Shown here: positions 5,316 through 8,262 of the stretch, piece after piece
How positions within the stretch are numbered: position 1 is the first letter of the stretch
How the letters are laid out: each line of letters opens with the position of its first letter
Source of the DNA: Candidatus Hydrogenedentes bacterium UBA2224
GTDB lineage: Bacteria; Hydrogenedentota; Hydrogenedentia; Hydrogenedentales; SLHB01
Reading direction: 5' to 3'
Assembly: GCA_002348185.1 (NCBI GenBank)
Contig: DDYW01000098.1
Coordinates: 1-8,262, forward strand
Length of the DNA stretch: 8,262 bases
Translations under genes and position numbers: made by a program
The notes under the pieces: model-generated
Told to the model about the DNA's origin: nothing
Seen by the model: only the letters and a program-made list of their open reading frames with translations
Database searches by the model: none

Positions 5316-8262
5316 TCAGGGTGCTTTGGATCCGAGCAGGATGTAGGTGCGGGGCTGGGTGTCCGGGGCGGTGTAGGCGCGTGCGGCGGGGTCAACCTGC
5401 TGCGGTTCGACGCGCGTCCACCCGGAGTCGGCGTGATAGGCGTAGAGCGCGAGCGAAGCGGGATCTACCCCCTGGGGGATTTCGCCTTCCGGGTGCATGA
5501 CGACGGTGATCCGTACGGGGACGTCGCGTTTTGAGAGGGAGAGGGCCACCGCGGCGCTGCAGGCCTGGAGGCCTTCGGGAAGCGCGGCGGGCGGTTCGGA
5601 CAGGACTTTGGTGAACGCGCCGACCGACGCGTCCGCGTCGATCCTGAATTCGGCGCGTTGGTTTTCCGCCGTGAGTTCGAGGGTTTTTCCCCAGGCCAAC
5701 GTGGGTTTTCGGGCGTCTGACGGCGGCCGCGCGACGGAGGGGGCGGGAATGGCGTTCGCGACCGGCGCCGTCTCCGCGGGCGGGGCCGCTGCCGGAGGGG
5801 CCTGCGGCGCTTCCACGACCGCCGCGGCGGGCGTTTCCGGCCTTTCCGGAGCCGCAGCCGGCGTAGCCGGAACGCCGCCCCGCCTCAGGACAACATACAC
5901 GCCCGGCTGCGTGTCCGACCCGTTCATGGCGCCGGCTTCCGCGTTGAAATGCTGGTCGGAAAGCGCCTGCCACCCGGAATCCGGCCGGTAAACCTGCAGT
6001 TCGGCGCTGCTCGCGTTTGCCGCGGTGATTTCCGGGGCGGCGAGTTCGAGTTGCAGGGTTACGGGCACCGCGGGGTCGGAGCAATGCACGCCGATGAACG
6101 GCGTCACCGGAGACAGGCCCTCCGGCAACGGCGCAGGCGGCACGGCGGAGGCGCTCGCAAACACGCCGAGAGAGTCCGCCGCCTGCAGGCGCAGGGTGCC
6201 CGCCCCGCCTGGGATGGCGAGCTCGAGCGTCTTGCCCCACGCGAGAGCCGAGCGCGTGGCGTCTTCGGGGACGCCCGGCGCCGCCCCGCCAGCGGGAGTT
6301 TCTGGCGGCGGCGCAGCCGCTTCACTGACGGTTTCGGGCGCCGTCTCTGCCGGGGGCTGGGACTCGGCGGGTGTGGGGATGGCGGCGGGTTCCGTGGCCG
6401 TTTCCTGCATGGGCGCCGGCGGGGCGCTTTCTGCGGCGGTCAGCGCGGAGGGGACCTCCAGCCGCGTACGGAGCGAGACGGGCCCCAACACGGCGCAGGT
6501 GGGGGTTCCCTCAAAACGCGCCCGAAAAATACGCGTTTCCGGATTGACCTGCTGCTCGGGCGCCGGAAACCACCCGTGCGCCGGGTCCAGGATACACACA
6601 CCGAGCTGGTGGAGTCCGGCCGTTTCCACCACGGACGGCGGGACGTAGATGGCGGCGTCAATGGTGACCGGGGAATTCGCGTTGTCCAGGACGGGTGTGA
6701 CGAACACCGTGAACGGGGCCATGCCGTCGGGCAGGGGGGCGGGGGCGTCCGCGCTGGTTTCGAGGTGCACGGACACGGGGTCGCGGGCGTCGATGCCGAA
6801 CACGCCCTGCATCCCGACGGGACGGAGGGTCGGCCGCCGCCCGAAGGCCCGTTCCGCATACCGCTGCACATCCTTGTCGAGGAAATAGTTCACCTTGAAC
6901 CGGCGCTCGGAGAACAGCGTGAGCTGGTCGGCGAAATGCCGCGAGGCGGGATCATCGGAGATGCCGCCGGGCAGGATGCTCACGGATTCCGGCGTGTCGC
7001 CGAACTGGACGGCCATGGCATAGGCGTATCCGTAGCCCGGCAGGAGTTTTCTGCGCGCGGCGCCGTATTCGCCCATGACGAGGAGCGGTTCGCCCGCCTC
7101 GCCGCCGGCGACGGGTTCCTCGTGCTGGCCCCGGCGCACCCGGTGCACATCGCCCCAGGGCACATCCAGGGCATCGTGGACGTTGCGCATTTCGCGGGCC
7201 GCGTTCGACAGGGCCTCGAGCGCAAGATTCTCCACACGCGGCGGTTTGTTGACGAACTCCTGGTACAGCGCGACATCCGCCATCTGGGGCCCGGCGAGCT
7301 GCCGGTACGCCGTCCACCAGGCGTTGAACAGCGTCATTCCGGCGCTGCCGGTTTCCGCGACGAAATTCCAGGAACGGAGGATCTCGAGCCCATGGGCCGT
7401 GTCGGGGTGGGCGGTCTGGAGAAACTGCTCGCGGCCATCGGCCCATTGCACCAGTTGCGGCACGGCGACGGTGGCGAACGGCGCCAGGACGTCGTACACC
7501 ATCGCCTGGACTTCCTGAAAGGTCCGGGGTCCCATACTGAGGAGGTGGCGGACGCGTTGCGCGCGGAAGGAGTCGCGGTCGTTGGCGAGCCAGAGCGGTA
7601 CCGAGGCGGGGGCGATGCCGGAATTGAGGGTGGCGCCCCACGGAGGTGTGCCGCACGCCTGAATGAATCCCGCGGGAGGATTCACAATGGTGGGCAGCGC
7701 GCCCAGTGGCACGAGTTCCCCCCACGCGTATTGCGGGTTATTGGCGGGAACCGGGGCGTCCCAGACGTACCCGGCCGCTTGCGCAGCGGGCGGCTCGTCT
7801 CCGTTTTCGGGCGCCGGTTCCGGTGCGCGCGCCAGGGCGGGGGAAAGGGTCTTGTCACCGACCTTCGCGTTGTAGAGATAGAAGAGGTTGCCGTCCCTGT
7901 CGGCATACGTGACATGAAAGCAGGGCAATTGCCGCATGGCCAGGGCATTTCGGAATTCGCCGAGATTGCGTGCGCCGGCCATGGCCATCATCTGGTCCAG
8001 TGTCTCGAAATCGGCATAGCCTCCGGCCATGAACGCACACGGCTCCGTGCCGATCTCGCCCACAACGGGTCCCCGGGGCGTCAAACGGAACGGCACGCTG
8101 CGCTGGCGCACTCCGCCCGGCGTGCTGACGAAATAGGCCCGGTTTTCCACCAGTTGCCGTCCGATGAGCAGGCGTTCGAGCCGGGCCTGGAGTTGCATTT
8201 GGTTCGGGTCGCCGGGCGGAAGCCGGATGTCGTCCTCGGGCAGGGTGTAGATGTCGGCGAAA
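5316..8262 (-). CDS. Penicillin-acylase-family protein (AHL-acylase-like) with three C-terminal repeat modules; N-terminus outside the window
   Basis: Ntn-hydrolase-superfamily amidase related to penicillin G and acyl-homoserine-lactone acylases, normally exported and self-cleaved into two chains. The frame stays open to the right edge (21 further codons beyond the first in-window Met at 8198). The true start, signal peptide, alpha chain and nucleophilic Ser therefore lie upstream. Counting from that internal Met, acylase signatures are TPRGPVVG (40-47), NLFYLYNAKVG (104-114), NPPAGFIQ (173-180), WGDVHRVRRGQ (348-358), a Gly-rich PVAGGEAG segment (362-369), GYGYAYAMAVQFGD (388-401) and GGISDDPASRHFADQ (411-425). 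Odd: the motif after NPPAGFIQ reads ACGTPP, where relatives have Asn residues (NxN) including the oxyanion Asn. A Pro/Ala/Glu-rich insert lies at about 120-143. After about 455 come three diverged beta-rich modules joined by two Pro/Ala linkers. Substrate unknown; family call strong, activity uncertain. Confidence 0.88.
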   Translation of the reverse strand, partial: FADIYTLPEDDIRLPPGDPNQMQLQARLERLLIGRQLVENRAYFVSTPGGVRQRSVPFRLTPRGPVVGEIGTEPCAFMAGGYADFETLDQMMAMAGARNLGEFRNALAMRQLPCFHVTYADRDGNLFYLYNAKVGDKTLSPALARAPEPAPENGDEPPAAQAAGYVWDAPVPANNPQYAWGELVPLGALPTIVNPPAGFIQACGTPPWGATLNSGIAPASVPLWLANDRDSFRAQRVRHLLSMGPRTFQEVQAMVYDVLAPFATVAVPQLVQWADGREQFLQTAHPDTAHGLEILRSWNFVAETGSAGMTLFNAWWTAYRQLAGPQMADVALYQEFVNKPPRVENLALEALSNAAREMRNVHDALDVPWGDVHRVRRGQHEEPVAGGEAGEPLLVMGEYGAARRKLLPGYGYAYAMAVQFGDTPESVSILPGGISDDPASRHFADQLTLFSERRFKVNYFLDKDVQRYAERAFGRRPTLRPVGMQGVFGIDARDPVSVHLETSADAPAPLPDGMAPFTVFVTPVLDNANSPVTIDAAIYVPPSVVETAGLHQLGVCILDPAHGWFPAPEQQVNPETRIFRARFEGTPTCAVLGPVSLRTRLEVPSALTAAESAPPAPMQETATEPAAIPTPAESQPPAETAPETVSEAAAPPPETPAGGAAPGVPEDATRSALAWGKTLELAIPGGAGTLRLQAADSLGVFASASAVPPAPLPEGLSPVTPFIGVHCSDPAVPVTLQLELAAPEITAANASSAELQVYRPDSGWQALSDQHFNAEAGAMNGSDTQPGVYVVLRRGGVPATPAAAPERPETPAAAVVEAPQAPPAAAPPAETAPVANAIPAPSVARPPSDARKPTLAWGKTLELTAENQRAEFRIDADASVGAFTKVLSEPPAALPEGLQACSAAVALSLSKRDVPVRITVVMHPEGEIPQGVDPASLALYAYHADSGWTRVEPQQVDPAARAYTAPDTQPRTYILLGSKAP
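5331..5699 (-). other. Acylase C-terminal module 3 (protein repeat)
   Basis: About 123 residues starting LAWGKTLEL, then ALPEGLQ, VPVRITVV, a VDPASLALYAYHADSGW stretch, a second VDP turn and the closing strand DTQPRTYILLG, four residues before the stop. The VDPxSLxLY, DSGW and Y-x-LLG layout is typical of beta-sandwich modules in bacterial surface proteins (family knowledge, not searched). Confidence 0.68.
5700..5882 (-). other. Pro/Ala-rich linker between modules 2 and 3
   Basis: About 61 residues of Pro/Ala/Glu/Val-rich low-complexity sequence (for example APQAPPAAAPPAETAP). Its composition is like that of the first linker, consistent with duplication of a linker-plus-module unit. Confidence 0.7.
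5883..6248 (-). other. Acylase C-terminal module 2 (protein repeat)
   Basis: About 122 residues starting ALAWGKTLEL, then PLPEGLSPV, VPVTLQLEL, an LQVY-xxDSGW turn, and a closing strand SDTQPGVYVVL. It aligns by eye with module 3 over its whole length, including the DSGW turn and the DTQP motif before the last strand. Confidence 0.68.
6255..6455 (-). other. Pro/Ala/Glu-rich linker between modules 1 and 2
   Basis: About 67 residues dominated by Pro, Ala, Glu and Thr (for example APPAPMQETATEPAA), with no predicted fold. It is low-complexity spacer sequence of the kind that separates domains in exported multidomain enzymes. Confidence 0.7.
6483..6836 (-). other. Acylase C-terminal module 1 (protein repeat)
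   Basis: About 118 residues directly after the acylase fold. It shares with modules 2 and 3 the landmarks P-A-P-L-P-D/E-G followed by a prolonged beta-rich stretch, a PVTI strand, an aromatic GW turn (AHGWFPAP), a V-N/D-P turn and a closing strand ending CAVLG. It is the most diverged copy and lacks the LAWGKTLEL lead-in. The pattern resembles adhesion-type beta-sandwich modules of large bacterial surface proteins; fold and ligand are inferences. Confidence 0.6.

Noticed and set aside
4061..5395. Minus-strand open frame of 444 codons opposite the amidase
   Set aside because: It overlaps the conserved Amidase_3 catalytic core and the end of the acylase gene. Its product shows no known motif.
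8196..8198. ATG at 8198 as the start of the acylase gene
   Set aside because: The frame remains open to the window edge, and essential acylase parts (signal peptide, alpha chain, nucleophilic Ser) would be missing.

Overview
The window is GC-rich bacterial chromosomal DNA with dense genes and long spurious antisense reading frames. It holds two complete housekeeping-type genes, a complete regulator, two truncated edge genes and two informative intergenic regions. The organism is probably diderm: it has a periplasmic-type LysM amidase and an exported penicillin-acylase-family enzyme. Gene content and protein style recall Hydrogenedentota, PVC or other deep uncultured lineages, but that placement is a weak impression. 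There is no transposase, integrase, tRNA, rRNA or CRISPR array.

Left part (1-2173, minus strand): a bifunctional (p)ppGpp synthetase/hydrolase gene (rel/spoT type, 677 aa) is followed after 3 bp by the start of uvrB, which runs off the left edge. The two look co-transcribed and probably translationally coupled.

Control region (2174-2507): a 334-bp divergent intergenic region. A very good sigma-70-type promoter with an extended -10 drives the rightward genes. A weaker candidate drives rel leftward.

Middle part (2508-5032, plus strand): a YcgR-like PilZ c-di-GMP receptor (212 aa) is followed 62 bp later by a secreted LysM/Amidase_3 N-acetylmuramoyl-L-alanine amidase (607 aa). They are probably one operon, so a c-di-GMP effector is transcribed with a cell-wall hydrolase and divergently from a ppGpp enzyme.

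Convergent gap (5033-5315): no gene. It holds a phased 9-bp tandem array (core TGGAC, four units) and a strong GC hairpin.

Right part (5316-8262, minus strand): a penicillin-acylase-family protein (Ntn hydrolase, AHL-acylase-like), truncated at its N-terminus by the window edge. Two features stand out. The acylase domain carries an unusual C-terminal extension of three diverged copies of a roughly 120-residue beta-sandwich-like module joined by Pro/Ala-rich linkers. The Asn-rich motif that normally supplies the oxyanion-hole Asn reads Ala-Cys-Gly instead. This gene is the best candidate for something undescribed. No multi-gene defence or biosynthetic system is evident.
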